A stretch of DNA of 64,000 nt from Gymnorhina tibicen (taxonomy: Eukaryota > Chordata > Aves > Passeriformes > Artamidae). Each line of letters starts with the position of its first letter. Position 1 is the first letter of the stretch. The position numbers and the translations under genes were made by a program. The stretch covers positions 18,985 through 82,984 of the forward strand of contig VXAZ01008108.1 in assembly GCA_013399875.1 (NCBI GenBank), in the 5' to 3' direction. The notes beneath the pieces are model-generated. The model had not been told where the DNA came from. It was given only the letters and a program-made list of their open reading frames with translations, and ran no database searches. This document shows positions 40,451 through 53,149 of this stretch, piece by piece.

Positions 40451-43400
40451 ATTAAGGAAGCACTTGAGTAATTAGCTGTAACAAATTACCTTATTATTTA
40501 GACAGTGAAGTAAACGTTTTTGTTGCAAGAATGATTATCATAAATCTGCAGAAAAGTGACAGTCAAACAACCATAAAGGAAACTTGTAAGCAAACTACAT
40601 TTTCTGCCTATTACCTTTTATATTTAAATAAAATTTATCAGAGACATACTCCAAAAAGAATGTATTTGTTGTTCAGGGAGAGTATATGTTACAAGCTATA
40701 CCATCTGTAATTACTGCACTGGGAAGAATATATGCATGTAAATCACAAAGGAAAAAAAAGAATCTGTTAATTATAATGGCAAATGCTAATGTTGCCATAG
40801 TTAAGGCTGTGTCAACGTTTTCATTATAAACCCAGTTATAAAGGAAAGAAGGAGAGAGGGAGGGTCGTAATCAGCCATTAGAGATTGCTGTGTGCTAAAA
40901 TTTTGTATACAAAAAGGCACACTCACACAGTACACAGTAAAATCAGATGTACTGGGGAGACCATGCTCATAGTCTCAGTGAGAGGAGGACCAGGGCCAGA
41001 CTCTCAGCTTAGGAGCAAGGTTGACTGTTGCAGTAATTTTTTCACATTAAATGATACTGCTATTTTTATTGTCCAAATTAAAAAAATATTGCATTTATCA
41101 GTCAAATGGGGCCTTTCAGAGCTTGTGGTTTACCACTAGCTGAATTTGATAACTACAGTTGATTAAGTCTTGGTTTGTGTGCTCAATTTTAATGAAAGTT
41201 TTTATATTTCTTTTGAAGAGCATGCTTAAATAGTTAGCTTAAGTTGGGTATTTTATTGTAATAGAATGGAATTTCTTTTAGTTCTTTTTATTCCCCCTTT
41301 TATTTTAAATCCCCCCAAGTTGGTTCTCAGTGGATTTCATGGAAATATCTCAAGTTCATTTACATGTGAATTGTGCTGGGTTATAATATGGTCAAATGTG
41401 ACTGTGAACTTTATAGGAGATTTGTGAACCTTTTTCCCTTAGCAAAACTCCCCTCTCACCTCAAAGTATTTGAGCTGGCAGATGAAGAAGTGGGAACCCC
41501 AAGAGGAACTGTACTCATGTATATGTGTACATCTATACCTATATACAGGCCTGGAGTACCCAAGGATTTCCAAATGTGTTGCAGCAATGGCCACAGTCAA
41601 AATGTCTTACAAATGGTTCATGGCTCAGCTTTTCTGGTTGGCCAATGTCAGACATTTTGAAAAGCCAGGCTTTTTTTCTCATTTGCTTGTTTGTTTTTAA
41701 TGGTTGATGCATGGAGCATTCTGGAAAGGGGACACTTCAGGAGAGTTCATGCTTTGGATTTGGAAAGAGGGAACAACTCTAATGCTTGCAACTCAGTTCT
41801 ATCTGGTTCTGTTTGGGGACAGATTTACTGAGCTGATTTAGTTTTCCAATACATTGTGGCTGCTGGGCATAGATCTTCCACCCCTGACTTTGAGCAGAAC
41901 CAGTCCCCGTTGACATTTGTAAAATTACTGAAAATGTTTCACATGTTGAAGTGTTGATTTTTCCAGCAACATTTCAAGTAATCAAATTAAAACAGTGATA
42001 AATATTTTCTCCTGTTTTCTAAATAGCTCTAGACCTGAGTTAATGAAAACATATTCTTGAAAATAGAGGGATGCATAAGTTTTTTTCACAAAAGAATAAT
42101 TTAATTGCTGTGACAAAAAGAAAAGGCAAAAAGAGGAAACCACACTTTGAATCTTCATTGCTTCAGGAAAAATTTGGTAATATATTGCATCCCTGCTTAA
42201 GTTGGCTGAAATGTTTTTACTGCAGTTTCACAGTTTTATATTTTATAACTCTGAAATTAAACAAAACAAAGGCTCCCTCTCTTGATGAGCTGCACCTTTT
42301 AAAAGCAATTTGGTTTCTAGCCAAATGAAAATGCAAGGGCAGAATTTTTCAGGGTGGACATTCTTTCACTGGTATTCCTGTTGAAACAACAAAAAAATGC
42401 CCTTGAAAATCCCAACTGCTGGCTTCACTAAAAAGATATAATTTTACCACCGACCTGCCAGGGATGGCTGATTTAGTGTAATTTATGCACAGAAAAAAAT
42501 CCCTTGCTAGTGCTATGAGGTGGAGAAGCTATCAGCCAGGTTGAAAGCAGTTTTGTGGAAAAAGACACCTTTCACCTGCATAGCTGAAGTCAGAACCTTG
42601 AACTTTAGTAATCACTGTTTATATTAACATGGGAAAAAGCACTAAGGATATGTAATTTCCTAATTCCCATACAAGCTGTCCCCAGTCTACCCTTTACCAT
42701 TCCTCAGACTCTGTGATGTTTGGGGAATCTATTTAAATAGAAATAATGAATCCTGGTTGGTGCTTTGAGGTTGTTTTTCTGAAAATGGTGGCAACTGTGG
42801 AACACATATGTGTCTGCCTTACTGATAAAGCTGCTATTGTGATATGAGTGAAGAGACTATTTGATCTCTGTGACTGAATAAACAATTTATACATTCTGAA
42901 AGTTGATGGCTGCTGGAAGATGATTTATCAATCTTCTCTGTAGGTGCCTTCAAGTACAACAATTCTTGAACTTGGACAGGAGAAAAAGTAAAAGATGGGT
43001 TTAAAATTATTCAGATGGATGCAATTAAGGAACAGAAGTTGATTCTCTGAGTGGAAGAGAGGAAAACCTGTGCAGTATTTTGCCACTGGAGAACTGGTTT
43101 CGCTGCAGATTTATTCACCGTTAAAAGAAGCAAACGAACCTGAAAATAATAATTTGAAAAATAAAATTTGGTCTACAATAGAAGGATCCTGGGCAGCTTT
43201 AGGCCAAATAATTCTCCAGAGTGGTGTTGAAACTCACATAGGAGAATACATTATTTCTCTGGCTTTGGATCTTATACTTCTACATAGAATATTCTTAAAG
43301 CTAAGGCAAGGTCTGCAGATGCACTCACTGCATTTGAATATCTAAATTGTATATTCAGGGTCATCTACAGAGCTGGATCTCTTGGGTACTGAGAAAACTG

Positions 43401-43969
43401 GTGTTTGGGAAGCCGTCACTGTTAATGAGGACTTCATTGGATTGCAGAATTTCAGTGAAAACTGAGTCCAGGGATGTGCGAGCATTTTTCTGTTAGAAGA
43501 CTAATCTTAATAGGGATAATTTCCCAAATTTAGCCCACTAAGAGAAAGCACTGAATTTTCCTTCAGCAAACAATTTATGTTCATGAACAAAATTGCTGAT
43601 GTCAGCAGAATTGTGCAGGCACGTACTGGGTGCACATTTTCTTTCAGAGATTCCTAGGAACTGGCACATCCTAAATCCGTGGCTGTTCTAGAAGGCATCC
43701 AAATGGCTGCTGAGAAGGGTCAAAGTCATAAGCAAATAAAATCTACAAGGCACTGTGTATGCACATACTTGCATTATGACCATTGTGAGCGTCAGTGTAA
43801 TACTTAAAGAGTCTGCTCAATGGCATTGAGGGCAGTGAGTTCTCAGTAGCTTTAGGAATCAGAACCATGTGTTTTCTGAAGAAATATAGATTCCTGAAAG
43901 ATATCTTGTTAGATTTCAGGGTAAGCAAAATCTCTGTGATGTTGCAGTCTGATTTTCTTTGTCACCAGG
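40451..43969. other. No gene seen
   Basis: AT-rich, with a purine run near 40,840-40,863. Open frames of 76-95 codons near 41.4-41.7 kb and 43.07-43.35 kb have no recognisable domains and overlap in several frames. No LINE, LTR or RNA gene was recognised. Confidence 0.5.
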
Positions 43970-44390
43970 GCCACAGAATTTCATTGAGGAGCTCCTGCAG
44001 TAACTGCAGCTATGTTTGATTGAGCTAGCTAAAGAATATGAAGAGAAATTAGGGCAGATAATTTGTTATTTTCTCCCTTCATGGAGTTCAAAAATAGGTT
44101 TTGCAAAAAAGCAATTGTGCCTCCTTCAATTATTGAGACTGCTGTAGTCAAGCCTTTTAATGAACAAATTTTGTAGAATTTAGGGTCTCTGAAGTGCAAA
44201 GCCACAACAGAGGGTGGCTCTTAATGTGCCATATGAGCATTATGTTGCTGGCTCCCTCTGTCAAAGCTGGCATGTATCAGAATGCAATAAAAGAAAAACT
44301 ATTTCATTCAAAATTAAATGGCCACATCCAATTAAAGAAGAGATTGAAGTCTGAAACCGTAGAATCCATTGAAAGTTTCTTTCTGTTTTA
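43970..44390. promoter_or_regulatory. Candidate conserved non-coding element
   Basis: Dense in AT-rich transcription-factor cores: GCAATTGTGC, TTCAATTATTGAG, TTTTAATGA and CCAATTAAAG. CAGCT E-box-like steps occur near 44,007. A 65-codon frame at 44194-44391 overlaps it but has no domain. The regulatory call is inference from motif density. Confidence 0.25.
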
Positions 44391-45523
44391 GAGGAAATGT
44401 ACCAATTGCTAATGGAAGTGTTACTCTAAACGATTGGCTACTAGTTAACTATTATGCATTCTAGCAGGATTTGTGGTTGGACTTTTTTTTGTCATTCCTT
44501 GTCCTCAGAAGATTTGGGGAAAAGAACAGAAAACTATTGAAAAGATTTCCTTAGTCTTTTATCTTTTGAATCAGTGTCATACTAACAAAAAGATGTTTTG
44601 AAGTCTTTAACCATTAATTGACTAACTGGTTTTCTTTAGACATAAAACTTGTCAAGGCCTTGATTGTTGTGAATCCATGGTGATAGATTCTGGCTGACTG
44701 CCTAAGTACAAGGTCTCTGAACACTAGGATAACACTTTCTGAAACAGTTGGGGCTTATCCTCCGTAATGCCATTTAAACAAACTTAATTGACTAAAACTT
44801 TCACTTTTGTGCATCCTGTATAAGGTGCTATTTGCAAGAAGAGGCCTTTTAGGAATAGACCCTAAGTGACAAAATCTGACCTCTACCTAGCCTTAGATTT
44901 TTCAATTCTTGTTTATTTACACAAAATAAGCCAATATGAACTGCCTTTAAAATTCACTATAAGCAGAAAGCCTGTTATATACCTTAATTTTTCACTAGTG
45001 AATAACCTTAGATCGAGTCCAAATTGAGACTCTATGAGCAGCATAAAATTCACACACTACTGCAGTAAGACTAATTGTTATTTTCAGATAAGTGCCTATA
45101 TATGTCAGTCACTAAGCTTGTTCTATATGAAATAAGTAAAAAGTTTCAGACAAAGCCAAGACCTGCCTTATACACTTTTTTTTTCACTTCCTGTTGTTGC
45201 AGTGAAACTTTAGTAAAGAGACGCCCCTGGGATGATTTTCCTAAATTTTGAGTTCTGGGCATATGCAGAATTATACATCTATCTCTACAGGTTAGTGATT
45301 TTCATTTTCCACTCTTCTTTCACTGGCAAAGTCACTTGTGTTTGAATGGAAGCAGTATGTCAGATTTAAATAATATACAGGAATGATAAAACTCTAACAC
45401 TTTTTGCAGGAAACATGACAACTCTGGGATAACTGTTTTATCTTTAGGAAGTCTTCAAACATCATAAGGTAAAATTCTTAGTATCTCTAAGGCGTTTTGA
45501 ATGGCCTACATGACATGAGTTGG
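44391..45523. other. No gene seen
   Basis: AT-rich, ordinary sequence between a candidate element and the GC-rich block. A short T-run lies at about 45,177-45,183. Nothing else is visible. Confidence 0.5.
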
Positions 45524-45949
45524 TGACAGTACTCTACTCTGTGGTTGTCAGGGCCCTCACAGCTCAAAAACTTCACTTGTGGTCTGCCCCAGGCACTGTC
45601 CACAGGCTCTGGAGCTTCCTCAATCCCTGCCTGGGCAGGACCATGGTCATGGGCCCCACTGATCCCAAGCCTGACCCATGGGCTGTTGGCCTTGGCCTCA
45701 CTTTGTCACCACAAACCTGCTCAGAGGTCACGATCCCAGCTGCACTCACTGGGTCTGATCCTGACCTGCAGATAGACTGCCAGCTTGACCTTGGATCTGC
45801 CTCATCACCACAAACTTGTCTAATTGTCGCTGCTGTCTGTGGTCCTGCCCTGCTTCCTCACTGGGACAGCCAGGACCCTGCCCTGGTGACATTGCCCTTG
45901 GTTCCCTATTCCCTGTCAGAGCAGCTGCCCTTGCTGCTTCTTGACAGTA
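45524..45949. mobile_element. GC-rich insertion-like block with internal duplication and 8-bp flanking repeat
   Basis: A roughly 410-base GC-rich island interrupts AT-rich DNA. TGACAGTA lies exactly at both edges (45524-45531 and 45942-45949), as a target-site duplication would. Inside, two diverged copies of a ~99-bp unit can be aligned: TCACCACAAACCTG at 45706 and TCACCACAAACTTG at 45805, with matching CACTG...GATCC and TGACC segments before each. No terminal inverted repeats are apparent, and no tail or coding domain is recognised. The 151-codon frame (45520-45975) is open because GC-rich DNA has few stops. Alternatives are a degraded minisatellite or a chance flank match. Confidence 0.4.
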
Positions 45950-47039
45950 GTAGTGCAAAAGCTTTTATCTTATAAAAACAATATTGCAGGTCAGAACCAG
46001 ATGCCAGTCCTTACCCTGTGGTAGCCACAAGGTGATTTCTAGTGTTGGTGATTTTTTGGGGGGACGTGGGAAGGGGGGAGTATCACTTAGAAGCCATCCA
46101 GTGAAGGGAGCTCCTGTTAACAGTGCAGTTGTTTCGTGAGCAGAGGATTTCTGTCTCAATTATTTTCCTAGAATAGGCACAGAGCTTTAACATAAATATC
46201 CCATTTTCTTTTAATGTATCTTTGGAAAAATACTCCAATAAAAGAGAATTTTAGCCTGAGCAGTTCTGTTATGAGCTAAAAATCACATGGCTGAGTTGGG
46301 ACTTGGCCTTAACAGGCTCATTTCACTACAAAGTCTAGATGCAACCTGGAATAGAGTGGAATAGTCATTTTCTTCTCTTGAGCTCATAGAGGTACTACAA
46401 ACCCAAGTCAAGCAGACATTATACAATCAGTGTGCCAGTTGTTCCTCCTAAGAGAATGCAACTATTATTAGAGTTCATGGTTAGTATGAAAATCTTTCCG
46501 ATTTAAGGGATTTTTAATATATTTATTTCTTAACTGACCTTGGTTTTGCTAAACAAAACCAAAAAAAACACCTACCCTCAAGTGTCAATTTTATTTAAAG
46601 ACAATTTTTAATGCAAAAATGTTGTTCCAGTTTTCAATTCACGGAACACGTGTTCAGAAGTAAATTTTATCTTTAAAAGTTTTGCATATATTTATATTGA
46701 TATATAAAATCACTTTTTTGCTATGCAGAATCTGGTTTTCTTGACTTCTGCATTTAACTAAGCACTTTGCTGTTAGAAGGCAAAGACTGGTGATGTGGCA
46801 GTGGTTTGTGAAGCAGCTACAAATGTGGTATATCCACAAACAGAGAATGTTTTTGAGATATCTGAAATAATAATTCTGAGACTGTGCCAGCTTTGTTAAG
46901 TCCATTATCTCAATCAATAACACTTGTATATGTGATATCTAAAAGGTATTATTTAATTATTATGCCGGTCTTACTTGACTGCAAAGGTACTGAGCACCTT
47001 TCAACATGAAGGTGCAGTGTCCTTAGGCCAACTCTTTAA
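45950..47039. other. No gene seen; AT-rich around 46.5-46.95 kb
   Basis: A G-rich run near 46,055-46,080 and A/C-rich bits near 46,555-46,575 are low-complexity. The minus-strand 89-codon frame at 46654-46923 has no recognisable domain. Confidence 0.5.
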
Positions 47040-47430
47040 TTTATCAGGACGAGATGAGACGCTCTGAATATGTGTGTCTTATCGCTGTTTTACAGAATCG
47101 AGTCTACTGAGAGCATACAGCACAAAGCTTAACTACACAATCGCAGAACAGTAAAAGAAAGTGTTTTTGAGGGAAAAGCGTTGCTGCCAATAATGCTAGG
47201 ATGCTGCAATGTACAGTGATTCGTATTTTGATGTGCGGTGTCCATACAGCTGAAAATTGGATGCAGAGTCAAAATTATGACTATGAAAATGTTCAGTACT
47301 GGCAAGGAGAAAGCATCTGCCACCACTGAAAAAAGGATGTGCAATTCTTGCAGGGCTGTGTGCCCCATCTCCACAATGAGTGGTAACCTGTATGAAGGAA
47401 TAATAAGGGAATGTATTGCGCTCTTGTAGC
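47040..47430. promoter_or_regulatory. Candidate conserved non-coding element with few stops on both strands
   Basis: Isolated CpGs are kept (GGACGAGA, GACGCTC, ATCGCTG, AATCGAG, GCGTTG, TTCGTA, TGCGGTG) in an otherwise AT-rich stretch. Open frames of 63-81 codons overlap on both strands between 47,129 and 47,511. None of the translations resembles a known protein, so constraint, if real, is more likely regulatory. A short unrecognised exon cannot be excluded. Confidence 0.25.
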
Positions 47431-50400
47431 ATACTGTTTATTTATTGGGATTTTTTTCCTAATGTTCTGAAATAGTTTGGACATTATGTAAGTTTTCTGG
47501 TATAACTTCATGACCCTTCATTTTTCCCCATGAACTTTCACTTTAACATATTTTAGAATTAAAACAATTTATTAATAATAAAGACGTATTGAAATACCAA
47601 ATACTGTAATGAAAAACATTACAAGAATCCCTTCTGCCAGTAGTAAATGACGAAGTTGAAAAGGTACGTGTTAAAGGAACATTAATAACCATCAACACAG
47701 TCTCACTAGTAGAGGTAGTGGAGAGTTGAGTGGTTGCATGGGAACTAGTGAGAAACAGGAATAGATATTTGCTGCCCAAGTTCATGGACTTGTTCCTCAT
47801 CTGTCAGTCACTGCATGGCCATGAGTGTGAAGCACTGCCCACAGGTACCCAGAGATGTTAGAGCCGGGTTCAGCCACTTAAGTTAGTGGGGCAGTAGGGT
47901 AATCCTCCTGCTGCCCTCAATTCTGCTCAGTCACCTCTGGCTCAGCATCAGAGAACAAAAGGGCTGCATTTTCATCCTTGTTTCCTCACTTCTCTCTTTC
48001 TCTTTTACAGTTCTCAGTTTTTTGCTGAATAAGAGGTGCTGGTTCAATCTGCATTACAAATCTTAAGGCATTTCTTGCCATAAGTCATCCAAGAAAAATG
48101 TTCCTGTTGTTTCCCCATGTGCTCTATAGTAATCTGGATGTTTGTCTCAGACCTACCTAAGGTACAAAGCCTCAACAAAGCAAGGAAAGAACAAGGGGTT
48201 TTTTTATCCTTGGAAAGACAGAAAAAGTCCTTCTACTACTAAGCAGCTTGAAAGGCCAAAAGTTGATAATTTTACGTAATTAATATTTCTTTAATTCATC
48301 TCTGATCATTCACTTGTCCAAAAGCTGTTTCAGGCCAGTTTACTAACTCACAGACAGACTAGTAATTATTGTAGATTTAAGACACCTAAACCCAAAATAC
48401 TGTCAGATGTGACTATTGCACAAGAGGATCAGACTAACAGCCTGACACATTACTACTCTTTCAGATTAGCAAAGCCTTGGATGCAGGCTTCCCTCCATCA
48501 TTCCTAAAATAATGCTAATCCCTATACCTAAGGTTTTGCAATTCTATAGCTGGACGGCACCTATACTAAAAGGATTTTCCATTGCTGGTGTCTGCTTAGC
48601 AGATTAGTTATAGGAGGGGACTCTACAGAACAAGCCATGCTTGACCTGCACAGAATCTTTAGATGTTTTGACTTTTTCCTCTTTAAAAAATTCTCAAACA
48701 TTAACAATTAGTAGTGGAGAAATATTAAAATTGTGTTTATATTTTACTAATGACATTATCTCCATTTTTCCCTTCTGAAAAGGGAAAGACCAGTGGTGCA
48801 AGACACTAAGGAACTTCTTAATTTAAGATTTTATTTAACCCACTGTGACACAGCATAGACTATGCCATAAAGATAGCACTACTGAAACTACATTTAGCAG
48901 TATAGCAGCAAAACAAAGTTATACAGTGGAAGCGGATGAAGTATATACACATTTGTACTGTAATTCCAGCTTTGATTTTTAAATTTTTTTTTAAAGTAAT
49001 CAAGTATAGCTAGAAATAATAAGCTGATTTTAAAAATATTAATTTGCAGCCATCTGGGCCCACTTCAACTCGGTGGGCTAGGGATTACGATATAAGAGTG
49101 GTGCTGTGGAAGTGGAATGTCTTCTTCCCTCATGAAGTTAAGGTGTTTCATATTGTGATACACCATAATCAATGATTCCATGAGTCACATTCCAAAAAAC
49201 CCTCTAATGTATAGATCGGTTGGTCTAGATTCCTTAGTTCTGTCTTGGACCATTCCTTTTATGTCCTAAAATTCACAGTGCTGTTAAAGACTTTTCACTG
49301 CAACTTCGATGCTGATTGAGAGATGAGGAAGAAGAAGATAGGACATTCAGAGTCCTTTCGACAGAGATAGGAAATAGATACATTTTAGAACTGCTTTGGT
49401 CTCTTTATCATGCAGGATTCGACACTGAAATTTTTAGTTCTTTCAAGCTAAAGACTAGTAATTTATTTTATCTTATCTTTTGCAGTTTCTTTTACAAACT
49501 TTTGCAGACCACAGTTGTGGACATCCCTCCTGAAATGGCACTTTCTGCTCTATTCACACCAGAAGGCAATTGGAACTCATGTGATTCTGCATCCTCCTAG
49601 CACTTTATAGAGACATCTGACCAGAGACTGCTGATGCAGAGGCAGCTGAAATATGTGCTGTCTTATACAGAGAAGGAGTGTGGGAATAAGCAAACAGAAG
49701 GGCGAGAAATTCTCTCTCTAGGGAACTGTGGAGCTGATACTGGAACACTGTCAAGTCAAAATATCCCTAGAATGATAGGACATGAGTTCAAGCCACACAT
49801 AAATCCAGATTTCAGAGTCTTGAGCTCAGGTAAGACTCCGGATTACATTAAATTTGTAAGAAAAGTGCAGGAAATCTACAGTGATCTCATGTATTTAAAA
49901 CCTATTCTCAGTCAAACTAAGACAAATTAGTTTCAACAGAAAAAAAAAATCCTGGAAGGGATTCCCAGAATTTTGAATGAAGAAATTTTCAAAATTCAAG
50001 TTTAAGAAATTACTTGAAAACTGTTTCAGGCTGGGGCAGGATCTGAATCGAATTGTCACAGCCCTACAAAATTATTCTACATATAGAAGTTTATCACATG
50101 CATAATTACCTTATTCCAGTTTGTATTCTAGAATAAACATGTCTGCATGAGACAGTTATTCAGTACGAATGCTGCTTTTATTCTTGAATAATTCTGTGTA
50201 CAGTCAAGCCCTCAGTCAAATCACAACTCTGTACGTAGATGAATTGTCAGTCTCTCTCTGCTTGCATTTACAGAAAATCTGTATCTCTGTTACTAAATGC
50301 AGCTGACGGATCTGAAAACGTCACATTTGTTTGTGGAGTAGGCATAGTTCTTGCAAGCTCCCACCCTTATTAGCCTACTATTTCTGTGTCCTTTGGAGGT

Positions 50401-51579
50401 GTTACAAACTGCGTATCCTTCACATTTTGTGTTCAATGTCATTAGCAAACTAACAAATGCTATGGAGAGAAGGAAAAGTTTTTCTTCCCTTGTTTGCCAA
50501 AAAGCAAGAGGTTTTTTTGCCAAAAGGAAGAGTTTTTGAATGTGACAGTGCTCCATCAACTTTATATATGAGTCCAGGAGAAGAAAACTGAGTTGCTTTT
50601 CTTTGGGAAGGGGAAGGAAATAAATCTTTATTCTAGTTCAGTAAAAAACTCCTACATATTAGGCCTTTTAACCATAAAGACTTTATTTTCTTCATGCTTG
50701 TGTTTGTCACCTGTGTTTGCCTAATTCTGTCGTGAGTACTGTCTCAAAGCCTTAATAAAACATTAATGTCCAAGCCCCAGAAGTTGCACTGTTACATTTC
50801 TATCATTTATCTGTGCTACTGATTTTTAGCTCTGGTTACTTTTAAGAAAAATAAAATAGCAAGCTATACATTTCAAGGAAGGGACAAGATTAATGAATGT
50901 ATACAACTGGGACCTTGTCTTGGTTTGAGACAAATTTGGAGGAAACCTTCTTTGCCCCATGTGAGGATTGAACCTGCTGCTCATGATGTAAAATATCAGT
51001 TGGAACTCTTAATATGTACTTAAAATTGTTTTCTACTTTGAATAGTTCTTGTAGCTCCACTTTAATATTCTTCTCTAATACAGGTTTTAACAATTCAAGT
51101 ACAGACTGAATGGCCTTATTACCATCTTTTTAATGAGTAAATAAGTGTAGCTTTTAATTCAGTTGCACCTGAAAGTTGTCACCATATGGCTACTTTCTAG
51201 CCCATAAGAAAGTACGTGGTGCTGGCTGTTCAGGCATGTTTAATGTGAACTCGTCCCACCTGTATTCTCAGCAGAGAGCAACTCCTGAAAAGCCCATGAA
51301 GGTGGATCAGGTTTTTTTTCCCCCCTGGGTGTTTCCCCCCGCAGACTGGAAGGAAGAGATCAGTTCTGTTATCACTTTTACAGTTTACATGCTATGGGCA
51401 GGAGTCTGCATCCTTGTTTAATGTCACAGCAGACTGTAGATATCAGGCATTAACACAAACATTCAGTGATTCACAGACCAGTTAGTTTTCTTACTGGGAA
51501 GATCATTATAGATTTCCAAAATAGGACCAGCGAACAGAGTTCTTCATTTTTGAGATATGTTTTTGTTCTTTAAATACCA
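47431..51579. other. No gene seen
   Basis: Mostly AT-rich. Two adjacent plus-strand frames (49316-49600, 94 codons; 49634-49930, 98 codons) have protein-like but unrecognised translations. A TTTTGCAG acceptor-like end sits near 49,487. I treat them as chance. A T/C homopolymer cluster lies at 51,310-51,340. Confidence 0.45.
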
Positions 51580-52170
51580 TGAACCCAGAGTCACTGTCAC
51601 CCCCGGGGGTTCTAGAAGGTTCCCTCGTGCCTCCCCTGAGCAGTGAGGGTCCAAAGGCACGTGAGCCAGAGCTTCTGGAGAAGGGGAGGATGTGCATATC
51701 CCCCTCCCCGGTCACTGGTGGGAGGAAACCCAGCCTGGATGCAGCCACTGCAGGCATCTCCCAGAATCCACAGCTGCCTCACAGGAGTGTGCCCAGTCAC
51801 CAACTCCATCCCAGTGCGTTACTGAGTACCGCTAATGGGGCAGCCTGAGAGAACCTGTGCGTTTTGACTCGCTCACCTGCGGATGATCAGCCCTCGTCAC
51901 AGTGGGCCCTGCGCCCCAAGAGCAGGCAGGAATGGCTGCCGGGGCCGTGTGGTGCACGAAGCCAGTGTTTGGCTGCCGGGGCCCTGCAGTGCATGAAGCC
52001 AGCGTTTGGCTGCCGGAGAAGATGGAAGCAGCAGCCAGGTTGTCCTTGGAGAAAGAAGGGCCGTGAGGGGCAGGTGCTGCCCGGCCCTCGGCTCTCCCTG
52101 GCACCTGGGCCCTGCGGGAAGGGCCCTGCGCGGGAGCAGCAGCAGCGCCACGTGCCGGGACTGCGAGCAG
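51580..52170. other. GC-rich block of unknown origin
   Basis: GC content rises sharply relative to both flanks and CpGs appear. There are overlapping open frames on both strands (up to 110 codons), as expected of GC-rich DNA. No domain is recognised. The block ends abruptly at GAGCAG/GTCAGT (52170/52171), a donor-like junction. It could be a small CpG-type element, a lineage-specific GC-rich expansion, or an exon of a non-coding transcript. Confidence 0.4.
51934..52016. repeat. 37-bp tandem duplication
   Basis: Unit one is 51934-51970 and unit two 51971-52007. They differ at only a few positions (GTGTGG/CTGCAG, CACG/CATG, AGTG/AGCG). A partial third unit, GGCTGCCGG, starts at 52008. Several of the differences are C/T or G/A changes. 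Confidence 0.9.
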
Positions 52171-53149
52171 GTCAGTGCCTCAGCTGAAATTCCAGTAGCT
52201 CTTTTCCCTCTGAGGGATGTTTGCCATCACATTAACTTCTTTTGGAGATTTTTGAAGTATATATCAACAAAAATCCCTTTACAAATCATCATCTACTTAA
52301 GTCTTCGTTGGTTCAAATGTTATTCCCTTTGCTGTTGAACGTAAACTTTCTTCATAAAGATCTGTTTTCCTTTAAAACAAAGGATTTGAATTTTTATATC
52401 GGGGTAGCCTTTAGGTTGTTTGTTGTTTATGTATCTTGCAGTATGGTATTTCATTTTGAAGAATAATTCTTTTTGGGACATTTATTTTGTTCAAAAATTT
52501 AAAAGTTGACATGTTTGACTTGAGAATCTGTGAATTTTGTTAATAACTTGTTTTCCACAGGAAGGAGTAAATTCTGTCATAATGGCTTTCTGCTTCAGAA
52601 GGGAATTCTGTAACTCTTTTAAGTGTAATGTGGTTGTCTCTACATTGTTGTTTTGCGACTTTCTTCTGTTGTTAAATAACAAGCTAGGGCTTCTTGAGTG
52701 TGAGAAGGAAAAATAGACAGCCTTTATACTATTGTTTACCTTGTCATTGGTATTATACAGTTCTTCACGTTATAAAAATATTATTTAATCATGGTAGATT
52801 TAATCCTATCTACCAACTCCTCCTGTGTGCAAGGCTTTGGAAAAGGACAGCACTCTCTGGGTTACTGAGTCCTCCCCTCCCTGCTGCAGCCGTCACGTTG
52901 GATAACTTGTTTTTGAAATGTGTTGTACTCTATCTTAAAAACACTTGTGTGGTTTAGTCCCACTATTCCCAGAGGATGGCTGTTACAGAATATGATTGCT
53001 TTACAACATTGCTGGTGAGCCATTTGCCATTGGAACTGACTTGGGATAAAGTCAAAAACAATGAACTACCACCATACACTCTAAAAAAAATCATGGCCAG
53101 CTAAAGTCCATTTGGACTCATGCCAAAATCCTCTTTTAAATTGTTTGTT
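52171..53149. other. No gene seen
   Basis: AT-rich sequence between the GC-rich block and the LINE relic. The LINE 3' part may extend a little into the right end of this stretch, but the similarity fades and I cannot set the boundary. Confidence 0.45.

Noticed and set aside
45520..45975. 151-codon plus-strand frame
   Set aside because: It covers the GC-rich duplicated block; openness follows from base composition and the repeat units.
49316..49930. Two consecutive frames of 94 and 98 codons near an acceptor-like site
   Set aside because: Translations look vaguely protein-like but match nothing I know, and a stop separates them. No donor or matching partner exon was found.
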